From Lachnospiraceae bacterium (GTDB lineage: Bacteria > Bacillota > Clostridia > Lachnospirales > Lachnospiraceae), in NCBI GenBank assembly GCA_910576335.1, contig CAJTIU010000001.1:248001-312000 (forward strand): a DNA stretch of 64,000 bases, written 5' to 3'. The notes under the pieces are model-generated. The model worked only from the letters and a program-made list of their open reading frames with translations, was not told the origin of the DNA and did no database searches. The translations under genes were made by a program, and so were the position numbers. Shown in pieces: positions 52,092-61,094 of the stretch. Within the stretch, counting starts at the first letter, position 1; each line of letters starts with the position of its first letter.

Positions 52092-53240
52092 TTATATCGC
52101 CTGCTTGTGATATTCGGCAGTGAACTGATTGCAGGTGCAATCAGCTACGCTGTGTGTGGCAGGCGTGTAAGTTAGTAATCCGGTCAGCTTCTTTGCGACA
52201 TCAAAATTGCTGTTTGGATATAAATGCCTATAGGTTCCTGGAGTGGTTTGGATTTTTTCGTGCCCCAGACGTTCTTTGATGATCAATGGTTTTTCGCCCA
52301 TACTGATCAACAGGGAGGCGTGGGAATGGCGAATATCGTGGACACGGATTTTCTTAACGCCCGCCTGCTTCGCCCCTCTCTCCATTTCGTGATTGAGGTA
52401 GGATTTTGTGACCGTAAATAAACGCTCGTCCGGCTTAATGTCATAAAGCATTTTGATGTACTCCTGCATTTCCTCACAGAGAAACGGCGGCATTTTGATT
52501 GTGCGGTTACTCTTTTTCGTCTTAGGGCTTGTGATAATGTCCCGCCCTTTGGAACGGTGGAAAGTCTTGCTGATTGTGACTGTCTGCTTCTCAAAATCAA
52601 TATCAGCAGGCGTGAGTGCAAGCAGTTCGCCGGAACGCATACCGCACCAGTAGAGCATTTCAAACGCATAATAGGAACGGGGCTTATCCATTATGGCTTC
52701 GGAGAATTTCAGATATTCCTCTTTCGTCCAAAAGTCCATTTCCTTTACGGCTTCGCTCCCAATCGTCCCCGCCCGCCTTGCCGGGTTGTAGGGCAGGTTA
52801 TAAAAGTTTACCGCATGGTTGAATATCGCCGTCAGCTGTGCGTGTATCGTCCTCAAATAATCTGCTGAATAGGGCTTGCCTTTCTCGTCCCGGTATGCCA
52901 TTAACTCATTCTGCCACGCTATCACGTCCTTTGCTTCAATCTCTTCGATTTTGCGGTTTTCAAAGTACGGTAAAATCTTTGTCCGTATCACATGGCTTTT
53001 GGATTCCCAAGTGCTTTCCTTGACACGCTGTTTCTTGTCGGCTTCGTACACTTCAAAGAAACTTCCGAAAGTCATATCCAGTTTTGCGCCCTGCTTTAAC
53101 ATGGCTTCATGCTCCCACGCCTGCGCTTCCCTTTTGGTTGCAAAGCCCCTCTTTTGTGTCTGTTTCCTCTCCCCTTTCCAGTTGGTAAAACGGTAGATAA
53201 CCCGCCACGTCCCCGTAGCGTTGTCCTTGTATACAGCCAT
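52092..53240 (-). CDS. Tn916-type tyrosine recombinase (integrase)
   Basis: This 382-residue enzyme has an N-terminal arm-binding segment (YKDNATGTWRVIYRFTNWKG), a core-binding SAM-like domain and the catalytic residues R202 (CGMRSGE), H301/R304 (HDIRHSHASLL), H327 (LGHEKIQ) and Y337 (GTYRHLYP). All are in place, so it should be active. It is followed on the same strand upstream by an excisionase-like gene and faces an XRE regulator. Start ATG 53240 has AAAGGAGTTGAGAAA. Confidence 0.95.
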   Translation of the reverse strand: MAVYKDNATGTWRVIYRFTNWKGERKQTQKRGFATKREAQAWEHEAMLKQGAKLDMTFGSFFEVYEADKKQRVKESTWESKSHVIRTKILPYFENRKIEEIEAKDVIAWQNELMAYRDEKGKPYSADYLRTIHAQLTAIFNHAVNFYNLPYNPARRAGTIGSEAVKEMDFWTKEEYLKFSEAIMDKPRSYYAFEMLYWCGMRSGELLALTPADIDFEKQTVTISKTFHRSKGRDIITSPKTKKSNRTIKMPPFLCEEMQEYIKMLYDIKPDERLFTVTKSYLNHEMERGAKQAGVKKIRVHDIRHSHASLLISMGEKPLIIKERLGHEKIQTTPGTYRHLYPNSNFDVAKKLTGLLTYTPATHSVADCTCNQFTAEYHKQAI

Positions 53241-53255
53241 TTTCTCAACTCCTTT

Positions 53256-53435
53256 CTATTCGCTGTAACATACTTTTTTATGAAAAAATCTAGCGTTCAC
53301 ACGTCCTGCCACCGTCAGATAGCCCTGTTTCTGCATTTCTGCGTTCAGTTCCCTTACAATCTGATAGGCTTTTGACTTCGACACACGCAGTTCCGCTGCC
53401 ACTTCCTCCACTGTCATAAATGATTTCTCTGTCAT
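53256..53435 (-). CDS. Excisionase-like helix-turn-helix protein
   Basis: ATG 53435 (GGAGAGGGTATCTGA upstream) gives 59 residues: MTEKSFMTVEEVAAELRVSK, SKAYQIVRELNAEMQKQGYL, TVAGRVNARFFHKK. This is the MerR/AlpA-like winged HTH of small Xis proteins in Tn916-like elements. It lies 15 bp upstream of the integrase gene in the same operon. Confidence 0.8.
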   Translation of the reverse strand: MTEKSFMTVEEVAAELRVSKSKAYQIVRELNAEMQKQGYLTVAGRVNARFFHKKVCYSE

Positions 53436-53470
53436 TCAGATACCCTCTCCTTTCGAAATTTAACCTTTTT

Positions 53471-53611
53471 GTTTAAGTCTTGTTGATATAACACTAAATA
53501 AATTCCGTTAAGTCAAGTGGTTTGCGAGAAAATCTTAACTTTTTTTATTTAAGTTATTCTTGCTATTTCTATTGCATGATGTTATACTGACTTCAACAGA
53601 TTTGTTTAAGT
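53471..53611. promoter_or_regulatory. Divergent regulatory region of the xis-int and XRE genes
   Basis: A plus-strand promoter TTGCTA (53560-53565), 17 bp, TATACT (53583-53588) drives the XRE gene. TTTAAGT boxes occur at 53472-53478, 53548-53554 and 53605-53611 (two as GTTTAAGT), a likely binding array for the XRE protein. Confidence 0.55.
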
Positions 53612-53658
53612 ACAGTCATGCAAGGCTGTACCACTTTCACTACAACGGAGGTTTTATT

Positions 53659-54219
53659 ATGGCAATCGGCAAACGTATCCGCTTTTTCCGCAACCGAAAA
53701 GGCATGACACAGAAACAGTTAGGTGAAATCCTCGGCTTTCTCGGAAAGACCTCTGATGTCTGCATGGCACAGTATGAAACCGAAGCGAGGACACCAAAGC
53801 ACGACCTTGTAAAAGAAATGGCGAATATCTTTGATGTAAGCACCCACGCCTTAACAGTGCCGGATATTGATACCTATATCGGGCTTATGCACACGCTCTT
53901 TGCGTTGGAAGATATGTACGGGCTAAAAATCGGGGAGATTGACGGGGAAATCTGCCTGCGCCTTGATAAGTCCGACTATTCCACTTACACGTCCATGTTC
54001 GATATGTTCCACGCATGGCAGGAGCAAGCCGCCAAACTGGAACAGGGCGAGATAAGCAGAGAGGAATACGACCAGTGGCGGTACAAGTACCCGGAATTGG
54101 ACACTTCGCATCATTGGGCGAAAGTCCCCTCACAGACGGTCAGTGATATGCTTATGGAGGAATTTCAGAAAATCGAGAAAGAAGAAAAGAAAACAGCTAA
54201 AAAGAAAAAACAGAAATAA
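53659..54219 (+). CDS. XRE family regulator of the integrase module
   Basis: ATG 53659 follows ACAACGGAGGTTTTATT. The 186-residue protein has an N-terminal HTH_3 (GKRIRFFRNRKGMTQKQLGE, DVCMAQYETEARTPKHDLVK, MANIFDVSTHAL) and a helical C-terminal domain ending in a Lys-rich tail. It is divergent from xis-int and is the expected repressor of excision or transfer. A terminator follows. Confidence 0.88.
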   Translation: MAIGKRIRFFRNRKGMTQKQLGEILGFLGKTSDVCMAQYETEARTPKHDLVKEMANIFDVSTHALTVPDIDTYIGLMHTLFALEDMYGLKIGEIDGEICLRLDKSDYSTYTSMFDMFHAWQEQAAKLEQGEISREEYDQWRYKYPELDTSHHWAKVPSQTVSDMLMEEFQKIEKEEKKTAKKKKQK

Positions 54220-54230
54220 GCATAAAAAGA

Positions 54231-54279
54231 CCTTGCCGATATTCAGTTTCCATATCTGAAAATCAGCAAGGTTTTCTTT
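54231..54279 (+). terminator. Intrinsic terminator after the XRE gene
   Basis: CCTTGCCGAT (54231-54240) pairs with ATCAGCAAGG (54262-54271, one bulge) and is followed by TTTTCTTT. Confidence 0.7.
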
Positions 54280-54391
54280 ATGCCATTGATGTAATTATTT
54301 AGTGCGTGATGTGAAAAATGTTACCAAATCGTTGCCAGTACCTAAACAAATTTGTTTGTAATCCGCATAAACACTAGCTTTCAAAATCCCA

Positions 54392-54408
54392 TTTCATCAC
54401 TCGAACTC
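54392..54408 (-). repeat. Inverted second copy of a 17-bp att-like sequence
   Basis: The minus strand reads GAGTTCGAGTGATGAAA, identical to 37645-37661 on the plus strand. In both places it reads as the end of a frame (EFE then TGA). It lies 170 bp beyond the integrase module, a plausible attachment-site position. Confidence 0.5.
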
Positions 54409-54548
54409 TTTTTCCTGTTCATTGCAAGTCTTGTTTTACATTGCTTTTTCTTACAAATTCGTGTCATTTTGATACGTTTTTATTTCTCGTTTATATGGTT
54501 TCAAAGCTGGTGTACCCAAATTGTACCCACACCACAGATTTACAATAA

Positions 54549-54719
54549 TCACCTATGTGCATCAATAGCCAAACTGGCAAATGCTACTTGTAGCAGTTCA
54601 TTTAAGCTATTTGCCTGGTCTATTGCTAATTTTATTCTTTCCTTTTCTTCTGTAGATAGTTTTCGATTACCATTATCCAAAAAATATTTTGATAATTCCT
54701 TCCATTGATGTTCTGTCAT
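54549..54719 (-). CDS. 56-residue hypothetical protein
   Basis: ATG 54719 has AAGGAAAATAGGT upstream. The product (MTEHQWKELSKYFLDNGNRK, LSTEEKERIKLAIDQANSLN, ELLQVAFASLA) is a small helical protein with a family-like polar surface. Not recognised. It starts 23 bp after a perfect palindrome and lies downstream of the ATP-binding gene on the same strand. Confidence 0.5.
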   Translation of the reverse strand: MTEHQWKELSKYFLDNGNRKLSTEEKERIKLAIDQANSLNELLQVAFASLAIDAHR

Positions 54720-54742
54720 ACCTATTTTCCTTATTCTATCAA

Positions 54743-54766
54743 ATTCGCTACACGCATGTAGCGAAT
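54743..54766. repeat. Perfect 10-bp-arm palindrome
   Basis: ATTCGCTACA (54743-54752), loop CGCA, TGTAGCGAAT (54757-54766). It sits just upstream of the 56-residue gene and downstream of the ATP-binding gene; there is no T-run, so an operator is more likely than a terminator. Confidence 0.7.
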
Positions 54767-54796
54767 TACAATTTTTCTAAATTCTCATCAGTACAA

Positions 54797-55066
54797 CTTG
54801 GTCATGATCTTGGTCACTTTGACCAAGATGAGAGCAGATTAGTTACTAAACATAGTATTTCTGATTTCCGCTTTTGGGTTTGTCAGGAAGTGTCATTTTT
54901 AACTGTCCTGTTTTAATCATAGGATTAAGATAATGCCTTCTAAAAAAGCTCCTATCATTTATTTTAATATAATCCATGATTTCCTTGGCAGAATGCGGCT
55001 GTTTACAAAAGGCAATTATCATCTTGGTCACATCTTGGTCATGATCTTGATCACTTTGACCAAGAT
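54797..55066. repeat. Duplicated 33-bp segment in and after the AlbA_2-type gene
   Basis: 54797-54829 and 55034-55066 match at 32 of 33 positions (cttggtcatgatcttg and onward). The second copy encodes LGQSDQDHDQD inside the C-terminal linker of the ATP-binding gene; the first lies after its stop and would encode LGQSDQDHDQ. It also contains an internal inverted repeat (CTTGGTCA / TGACCAAG). Confidence 0.85.
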
Positions 55067-56219
55067 ACAAGTCTTCCTTATAATTCAGCAATTCCAAATA
55101 CTTATCACACGCCTTACACAGCACCATAATTCCAGATGCGCTGATATTATATTCCGGCAGACGCCCATCATACTTTGCACATGCCTCTTTGATTTTGTCA
55201 AACCCTCTACCCCATGCTTCTATCATACCGCTCTTAAAGAAAACATTTGCCAGTTTAGGATTATACGGTTTGGAAGAGTGCTTTTCAAACAGTTTCTCTG
55301 TTGAGTCCAGATCGGACGGCATTTCACCATCATTCCAAATATATATTTTATCCTCGTATACGCTGATCTGAATCGGGTTGTAGGCACTATAGTCCTTGTG
55401 AACCACTGCATTCAACAATATCTCACGAAATGCTTCCTGCGGAAACATAAACTGCTCAATCCTCTGAATTCCATCATAATAAATCAGGGCTTTCAGATAT
55501 TTCGTGTAAACCAAATCAACCGTCTTATCAATCTGTTCAATCAAGGAGCCATGCACCTCATCCTGATATTTCAAATCAGAATCAGAATTGCCAAAGTAAC
55601 CAATCTTGATATAAGAACCTGTAACCCATTTCTCTGGATCTTTATAAAAGGCAAGCATTGCCGCTCTGATCAGATACCCTTCTTCATCAATCAGATGAAG
55701 GTTCTCCATCAGTATGGTATCATCAACTCTTGTTTCTTCCTCTGTCAGTCTATGCCTTCTCAGAGCCTTTTCCTTAAATAGTTCAATCGCCTCTCTCCTT
55801 AAATCTGTCACCTGTAATTTGAGTATCGGCATACCGTCCCATGTTCTTCCCTGTGATTTTAAGATTGCTTTATCCAGTTCTTTTCCTGTTATCGTTCTCA
55901 TTGTACTGCCGGATCGGTAAAAGTATTTACCATGATAGCTGATAAGGGAAGGGTACTTGTCCACAATAATTTCAATATATTGCAGTTTTCCCTCATATAG
56001 CAGATTGACATCCGCTACAATACCCATTGTATCTGTAATCTTATTTGGAATAGACTCCAATAGCTTTTTTCTCTCTTTATCGCTAAGTCCAACAACATCT
56101 CCTTTGTCATTCTTACCAATATAGAGCGTTCCGCCGTAAGCATTTGCATATCCACAAATCCACTCTAAAAATTCATCATGCCATGACTCTTTCCATTCTA
56201 TTGTTTGATGTTCTGGCAT
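54846..56219 (-). CDS. ATP-binding protein with AlbA_2 domain (divergent AAA, RecG-like COG2865)
   Basis: ATG 56219 with AGGTGAAGAGT upstream gives 457 residues. The AlbA_2 domain spans about 5-120 (HQTIEWKESWHDEFLEWICG, YANAYGGTLYIGKNDKGDVV). A GHKL-like ATPase follows (FREILLNAVVHKDYSAYNPI, IYIWNDGEMPSDL, SKPYNPKLANVFFKSGMIEA, GRGFDKI). It ends with a Gln/Asp-rich linker and a winged helix. Such proteins are frequent in defence islands and near type I RM loci. Its role here is unknown. Confidence 0.85.
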   Translation of the reverse strand: MPEHQTIEWKESWHDEFLEWICGYANAYGGTLYIGKNDKGDVVGLSDKERKKLLESIPNKITDTMGIVADVNLLYEGKLQYIEIIVDKYPSLISYHGKYFYRSGSTMRTITGKELDKAILKSQGRTWDGMPILKLQVTDLRREAIELFKEKALRRHRLTEEETRVDDTILMENLHLIDEEGYLIRAAMLAFYKDPEKWVTGSYIKIGYFGNSDSDLKYQDEVHGSLIEQIDKTVDLVYTKYLKALIYYDGIQRIEQFMFPQEAFREILLNAVVHKDYSAYNPIQISVYEDKIYIWNDGEMPSDLDSTEKLFEKHSSKPYNPKLANVFFKSGMIEAWGRGFDKIKEACAKYDGRLPEYNISASGIMVLCKACDKYLELLNYKEDLYLGQSDQDHDQDVTKMIIAFCKQPHSAKEIMDYIKINDRSFFRRHYLNPMIKTGQLKMTLPDKPKSGNQKYYV

Positions 56220-56383
56220 ACTCTTCACCTACTTTCTATAAACATACCCTACAAGCAAAAACTATACAACTTTACACAGTTATCGACTCTTTCCAAAACA
56301 TCTGAAACAAATCCCATAAACATTCCTCTTTCATAATATGATTCGTGTTTACCTTCAAACTCATATTTTACTATGATTATCTA

Positions 56384-57886
56384 TTATGCTCTAACTCGCA
56401 GTTCAATTTCGCCATTTACTACATCCGGACAATGTTTGGATGTGATCTTATATGAAATAAATATATTTTCACTTAAATTTTGCAAAAATATTGGAGTTGG
56501 AAATGCAATTATACTATGTTGCTTTATGTAATCAAAATGTACCTTTAGTAATATTTTGTCATTAACCTCATATATATCATAATCAAATATATTATCCAGT
56601 TCGTCAAAATACTCTTCTTCATAATCTTTATTATTAAAAAAATTTATTCCTATAGGCTGAGAAGACGAATTTATTTGTGTTAATGGTTTGCATGAAGATT
56701 CATAATCCATGTATTTCTCAGTAGCTTTTATAGTAAATATGTCACTTAAGGAATAGTATTCCTTAAGACCAGCCAATGTTCCCTCTTCAAGAACTTCAAA
56801 TGAATAATGTGCTAAAAAGATTTCTTTATCAATAGTCAACTCTATATCTATATCTTCATCAAATGTGTTTCCATCATTAGCTAGTAAAAGCTTTACTTCT
56901 ATATTATTTCTATAACATTTTTCTACAGAACACCAGCTTATAAAATCTCTAATCAATCCTTCTAATTCTAATATCTTTTGATATTTTTCTTTTGCAGTAA
57001 TGTCTCCAACTAGTTCTCGCCTTCCACCCAATATAGCGACTGTTGTAAAATTATTTTCACACAAATTTCCTAAGTCAAAAAAATGCGAATCCAATTCAAT
57101 TCCTAATGCATCGGCAGTATACTTTATATATTTCTTTGTATCTTCACTAATTTCCACATCTTTATATAGCGAATAAAGCCCCTCCTTATTATTTGAACTA
57201 GATGATATTTTCATTTTTTCAATATCATTTAACAAGTCCTTTATCTCTTCAACTTGATCTTCTTTCCGTTTTAAACCGCCAAAATCAAACTTTTCAACCA
57301 TAGCATAATCAATAATTTCCCCATCCTTGACTGATTTCAGAAGTAAACACGGATGCTGCTCTGCAAGAGATTTCACTTTTGATAAGGTTAAAAAATGCAT
57401 TGTTAAATGAGCATTTATCAATTCCTTAAATTCTTCATTTGTGGTATAACAATAAAACAAACCCTTAGCCTTATATTTTTCTCTAAATTTTGTTATCTTA
57501 TTATATTGTTTAGAATCAATTTTGGATGGTTCTACTTGTTTATCACAAAAGTACATAAATATCTGCTTACCCTTTTCAAGCATTATTTCTATTTCCTCTT
57601 CTGATCCCGATCCATATTGATCTGTTGGTGTACCGAATCTTGTCCAAAACATTGCAATTGCAGCATCGCACTCCTCAACAAATTGTTGATTAATAATCTG
57701 TTGCGGCTTAGAACCTGATTGGGGATATGAACTTTTACTCCAATGTCTTGTAAGAATACTAATTCCTAATGTTGCCGAGAATTGCTGATTGAATTTTTCA
57801 ACTACATCTTCTATTATTTTTACTTCATCAATAATATCCCCTGGACAGGATATTAATAATTCATATTGTGTGATTTGTTTTGCCAT
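56384..57886 (-). CDS. DUF4062-domain protein next to the type I RM operon
   Basis: The 500-residue protein starts with a DUF4062 domain (about 1-120): YELLISCPGDIIDEVKIIED, CDAAIAMFWTRFGTPT, GSGSEEEIEIMLEKGKQIFM. DUF4062 is TIR-like in fold and the Glu-rich GSEEEIE helix sits where TIR NADases keep their catalytic Glu. The remaining 380 residues are not recognised (a helical region, then a beta-rich C-terminus). It begins 50 bp after the HsdR stop on the same strand. I infer an accessory defence gene. Confidence 0.75.
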   Translation of the reverse strand: MAKQITQYELLISCPGDIIDEVKIIEDVVEKFNQQFSATLGISILTRHWSKSSYPQSGSKPQQIINQQFVEECDAAIAMFWTRFGTPTDQYGSGSEEEIEIMLEKGKQIFMYFCDKQVEPSKIDSKQYNKITKFREKYKAKGLFYCYTTNEEFKELINAHLTMHFLTLSKVKSLAEQHPCLLLKSVKDGEIIDYAMVEKFDFGGLKRKEDQVEEIKDLLNDIEKMKISSSSNNKEGLYSLYKDVEISEDTKKYIKYTADALGIELDSHFFDLGNLCENNFTTVAILGGRRELVGDITAKEKYQKILELEGLIRDFISWCSVEKCYRNNIEVKLLLANDGNTFDEDIDIELTIDKEIFLAHYSFEVLEEGTLAGLKEYYSLSDIFTIKATEKYMDYESSCKPLTQINSSSQPIGINFFNNKDYEEEYFDELDNIFDYDIYEVNDKILLKVHFDYIKQHSIIAFPTPIFLQNLSENIFISYKITSKHCPDVVNGEIELRVRA

Positions 57887-57936
57887 TTAACCTATAATCC
57901 CTTTCGCAATTATCATAAACAATTTATATGAATAAA

Positions 57937-60900
57937 TCACTTCGCATACTTTTTAAAATTCTCCGCCTGTTCCAGCACTTCTTTATAAACATCATCAATC
58001 GTAACCGGCGGATAACCATATTTATCAAGTAAAATAATCAGATCCACCTGCAGATTTGCTTTGATGTCCTCTCTGGTAGACCAATCCGTATATTTTGCTT
58101 TATCGTCCACAACTGCCCGAATCTCTTTCGATAATGCAATCATTTTATCTTTCGGATATTCAAATTCATACTTCTTCGATACTGCGAGTAAAATATCAAA
58201 GAAGGCTTTTTCCTCATAATCAATGCCTACATTTTTAAAGGAGTTTCTTTCCTCTTTCAATTCCTGTATTAAATCCGCAAGTTGATTTGCCACGTCATCA
58301 AGAACTTCATTTGCAAATGCTTCATCTTTCCTTCGATTATTATAGGTTTCTACAACCGCTTTCATTCTCTCAGCAAATTCAATACTTTTGATTTTGTTTA
58401 CCCTCTTAAATTCCTCAATCGCATAGGCCAACAATCTCTGCAATGCTTTAATCTTCGTATTTGGCATGGAAATTCTTTCAATCCTTGACATATACTCATC
58501 ACTGAAAATATCAACATCTATATGTTTCCCCGTTTCAAATAGTTCCTCAATACCGTCAGACTGTATTGCGCTATCCAGCAATTTACGAACTTTGGCATTC
58601 ATTTGGGAAATATCCGGTGCTTCTCCTTTTGTCAGTTTAAACAATACCGAGCGCACCGCCTGATAAAAATGCACTTTTTCAATATCTGTATTGGTAAACT
58701 GTTCACTGGAACTGCATAAGTTAAATGCCTGTTTCATCTTCCTAACTCCTGCCATAAACCGAAGCTCCAAGTCCTGTGTCAGCTGTACATACTCTACAGC
58801 TCTGTTCAGGCAATTTAACTGTTCAACCGGACTTCCTGTATAGTAATCTTTCGCGTTAAAATTGTGAAACATTTGGTCTAATACTTCAAGCTGATCCAAA
58901 ACAATTGTCACCGCCTGACTAATGTCATCCAGTTCCTCTTTCTCAAAATTTGTATATTTGCGAAGCGCAACATTCATGTTTTTCTTGATACCAATATAAT
59001 CGACAATCAAGCCTCTATCCTTGCCCTCATAGACACGGTTCACTCTGGAAATCGTCTGGATTAATGTATGTTGCTGAATCGGCTTATCAATATAAATAGT
59101 ATCAAGACACGGCACATCAAATCCCGTCAGCCACATATCAACCACAATCGCAATTTTAAAATTGGATTTTACATTCTTAAACTGCCTGTCTAATTCCTTC
59201 CTGTCTTCTTTTGTACCCAGCATCTCATAAAGCTCTTTTTCGTCATCTTTATTTCTTGTCATGACAAGGCACACTTTCTCGATGGGTTTTAATTCCTTTT
59301 CCTCTTTCTCCGTTAATTCCACGCCCTCCGGCGCTTTCCGCTTTTCTTTCCATTCAGGACGAAGCCCCATCAAATTCAGGTAAAATGCATAGGCTATCAA
59401 TCTGTTTGCACATACAAACATTGCCTTGCCTGCGACTGTCGAACCTTCTTCTACTCTTTTCTCATAATGTGATACAAAGTCTTTTGCTACTGCTTTTAAC
59501 CTGTCCAAATCGCCAATAATCACATCCAAGTGCGCTACCGCTTTTTGGCTTTCCTCAATCTGTTCTTCAGATGTTCCAAGACTGGCGCACTTATCATAAT
59601 ATTCTTCAATCTCACGCAGCTTGTCCTCACGCAATGTTACCTTTGCCGCCCGTCCATCATAAACAAGATTTACCGTTATTTCATCTTTCACTGCCTCTGT
59701 CATGGTATATGGATGCCCAACAATATCCCCGAAGACTTCCACCGTAGCATCAATCGGCGTCCCTGTAAAACCAATATAAGTTGCATTGGGTAAGGAATCA
59801 TGCAGATACTTGGCAAAACCATACGTTTTATTTACACCTTTTTCTGTAACTTTTACTTTCATATCAAGGTTAATCTGCGAACGGTGAGCCTCATCTGAAA
59901 TGCAAATCACATTATATCTGTCTGTCAAAAGCTGTGTATCTTCTGTAAACTTCTGTATTGTAGTCAAATACACCCCGCCGCTTGGCTTGCCCTGTAATTC
60001 TTCTCGCAACTTATCCCTTGACTCTATGCTTATCACATTATTGTCGCCAATAAACTGTTTTGATGCAACAAATTGTTTGGAAAGCTGATCATCTAAATCG
60101 GTTCTATCGGTAATAATTAAAATAGTCGGGCTTTTGAAATAACTGCTTTTCATAATCATTCGGGTAAGAAAAAGCATGGTATAGCTTTTCCCGCATCCAG
60201 TCGTTCCAAAATATGTACCACCCTTGCCATCGCCGTTCGGCTTCATATGTGCTTTCACATTTTCATACAGATTATTGGCTGCAAAAAACTGTGGATATCG
60301 GCACACAACTTTTGTATTTTTGTCTGTAGCGTCAGGAAAATAGATAAAGTTCTTTATTACCGCAAGAAGCCTGTCCTGTGCAAACAAGCCGTCTATCATC
60401 GTGAACAAAGAATTGATACCGTCCATTTCCTTGTCATCATCATAAACCTTTCTCCAAGCGTAAAAAAATTCATATGACGTGAATAGGGAACCATACTTAC
60501 TGTTTGCACCGTCACTGATAACCACAAAGGCATTATACTTGAAAATTTCTGGAATATCTCTCTGATATCTGACTGTCAACTGCGTATATGCGTCCATTAT
60601 GGTCGTATTTTCCTGTATTGCTGTCTTAAATTCCAATACCACAAGAGGAAGTCCATTCACATAAACAATACCGTCAGGAATACGAATCTGATAATTGTAT
60701 CCTTCTATTTCTAACTGATTTACAATCTTAAAAATGTTCTTTTTGGGTTCTCCGTAGTCTATCAATTCAATAAATACGTCTTTCTTATTCCTATCCTCAC
60801 GATTAAATACAAAGCCGTCTATTATCATGGATAGAACTGCTTTGTTGGATTCATACAAAGTTCCGCCTACGGTGCGCAAAGAGAGGATAATGCCGTCAAT

Positions 60901-61077
60901 CTCGCTTTCTGTCAGTTCCTCCGAAGCATATCGGGTGTGCAAATATTCTTTTAAATCGTTTACTATCAGAACTTCCGATTTTTCACGTAATAATTCACTG
61001 CCTGTCTGGTGAATGTAGCCTTTGTTTTGTAAAAGCTCTATGATAGATCGTTCTAATGCGTGTTCGTTGAATGACAT
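57937..61077 (-). CDS. hsdR: Type I restriction enzyme R subunit
   Basis: This 1046-residue motor/nuclease translocates and cuts DNA lacking the HsdM mark. The N-terminal PD-(D/E)xK nuclease has D135 with E149-x-K151 (LVVLEFK). SF2 helicase motifs include Walker A GTTGCGKSY (291-299), DEAHRS (395-400), a FTGTPID motif III and a C-terminal QTISRVNRVYEGKDRGLIVDY motif VI. A C-terminal helical assembly domain ends the protein. Length and motifs are normal. It follows the DUF3800-like gene by 17 bp. Confidence 0.97.
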   Translation of the reverse strand: MSFNEHALERSIIELLQNKGYIHQTGSELLREKSEVLIVNDLKEYLHTRYASEELTESEIDGIILSLRTVGGTLYESNKAVLSMIIDGFVFNREDRNKKDVFIELIDYGEPKKNIFKIVNQLEIEGYNYQIRIPDGIVYVNGLPLVVLEFKTAIQENTTIMDAYTQLTVRYQRDIPEIFKYNAFVVISDGANSKYGSLFTSYEFFYAWRKVYDDDKEMDGINSLFTMIDGLFAQDRLLAVIKNFIYFPDATDKNTKVVCRYPQFFAANNLYENVKAHMKPNGDGKGGTYFGTTGCGKSYTMLFLTRMIMKSSYFKSPTILIITDRTDLDDQLSKQFVASKQFIGDNNVISIESRDKLREELQGKPSGGVYLTTIQKFTEDTQLLTDRYNVICISDEAHRSQINLDMKVKVTEKGVNKTYGFAKYLHDSLPNATYIGFTGTPIDATVEVFGDIVGHPYTMTEAVKDEITVNLVYDGRAAKVTLREDKLREIEEYYDKCASLGTSEEQIEESQKAVAHLDVIIGDLDRLKAVAKDFVSHYEKRVEEGSTVAGKAMFVCANRLIAYAFYLNLMGLRPEWKEKRKAPEGVELTEKEEKELKPIEKVCLVMTRNKDDEKELYEMLGTKEDRKELDRQFKNVKSNFKIAIVVDMWLTGFDVPCLDTIYIDKPIQQHTLIQTISRVNRVYEGKDRGLIVDYIGIKKNMNVALRKYTNFEKEELDDISQAVTIVLDQLEVLDQMFHNFNAKDYYTGSPVEQLNCLNRAVEYVQLTQDLELRFMAGVRKMKQAFNLCSSSEQFTNTDIEKVHFYQAVRSVLFKLTKGEAPDISQMNAKVRKLLDSAIQSDGIEELFETGKHIDVDIFSDEYMSRIERISMPNTKIKALQRLLAYAIEEFKRVNKIKSIEFAERMKAVVETYNNRRKDEAFANEVLDDVANQLADLIQELKEERNSFKNVGIDYEEKAFFDILLAVSKKYEFEYPKDKMIALSKEIRAVVDDKAKYTDWSTREDIKANLQVDLIILLDKYGYPPVTIDDVYKEVLEQAENFKKYAK

Positions 61078-61094
61078 ACTATTTTCTCCTACAT

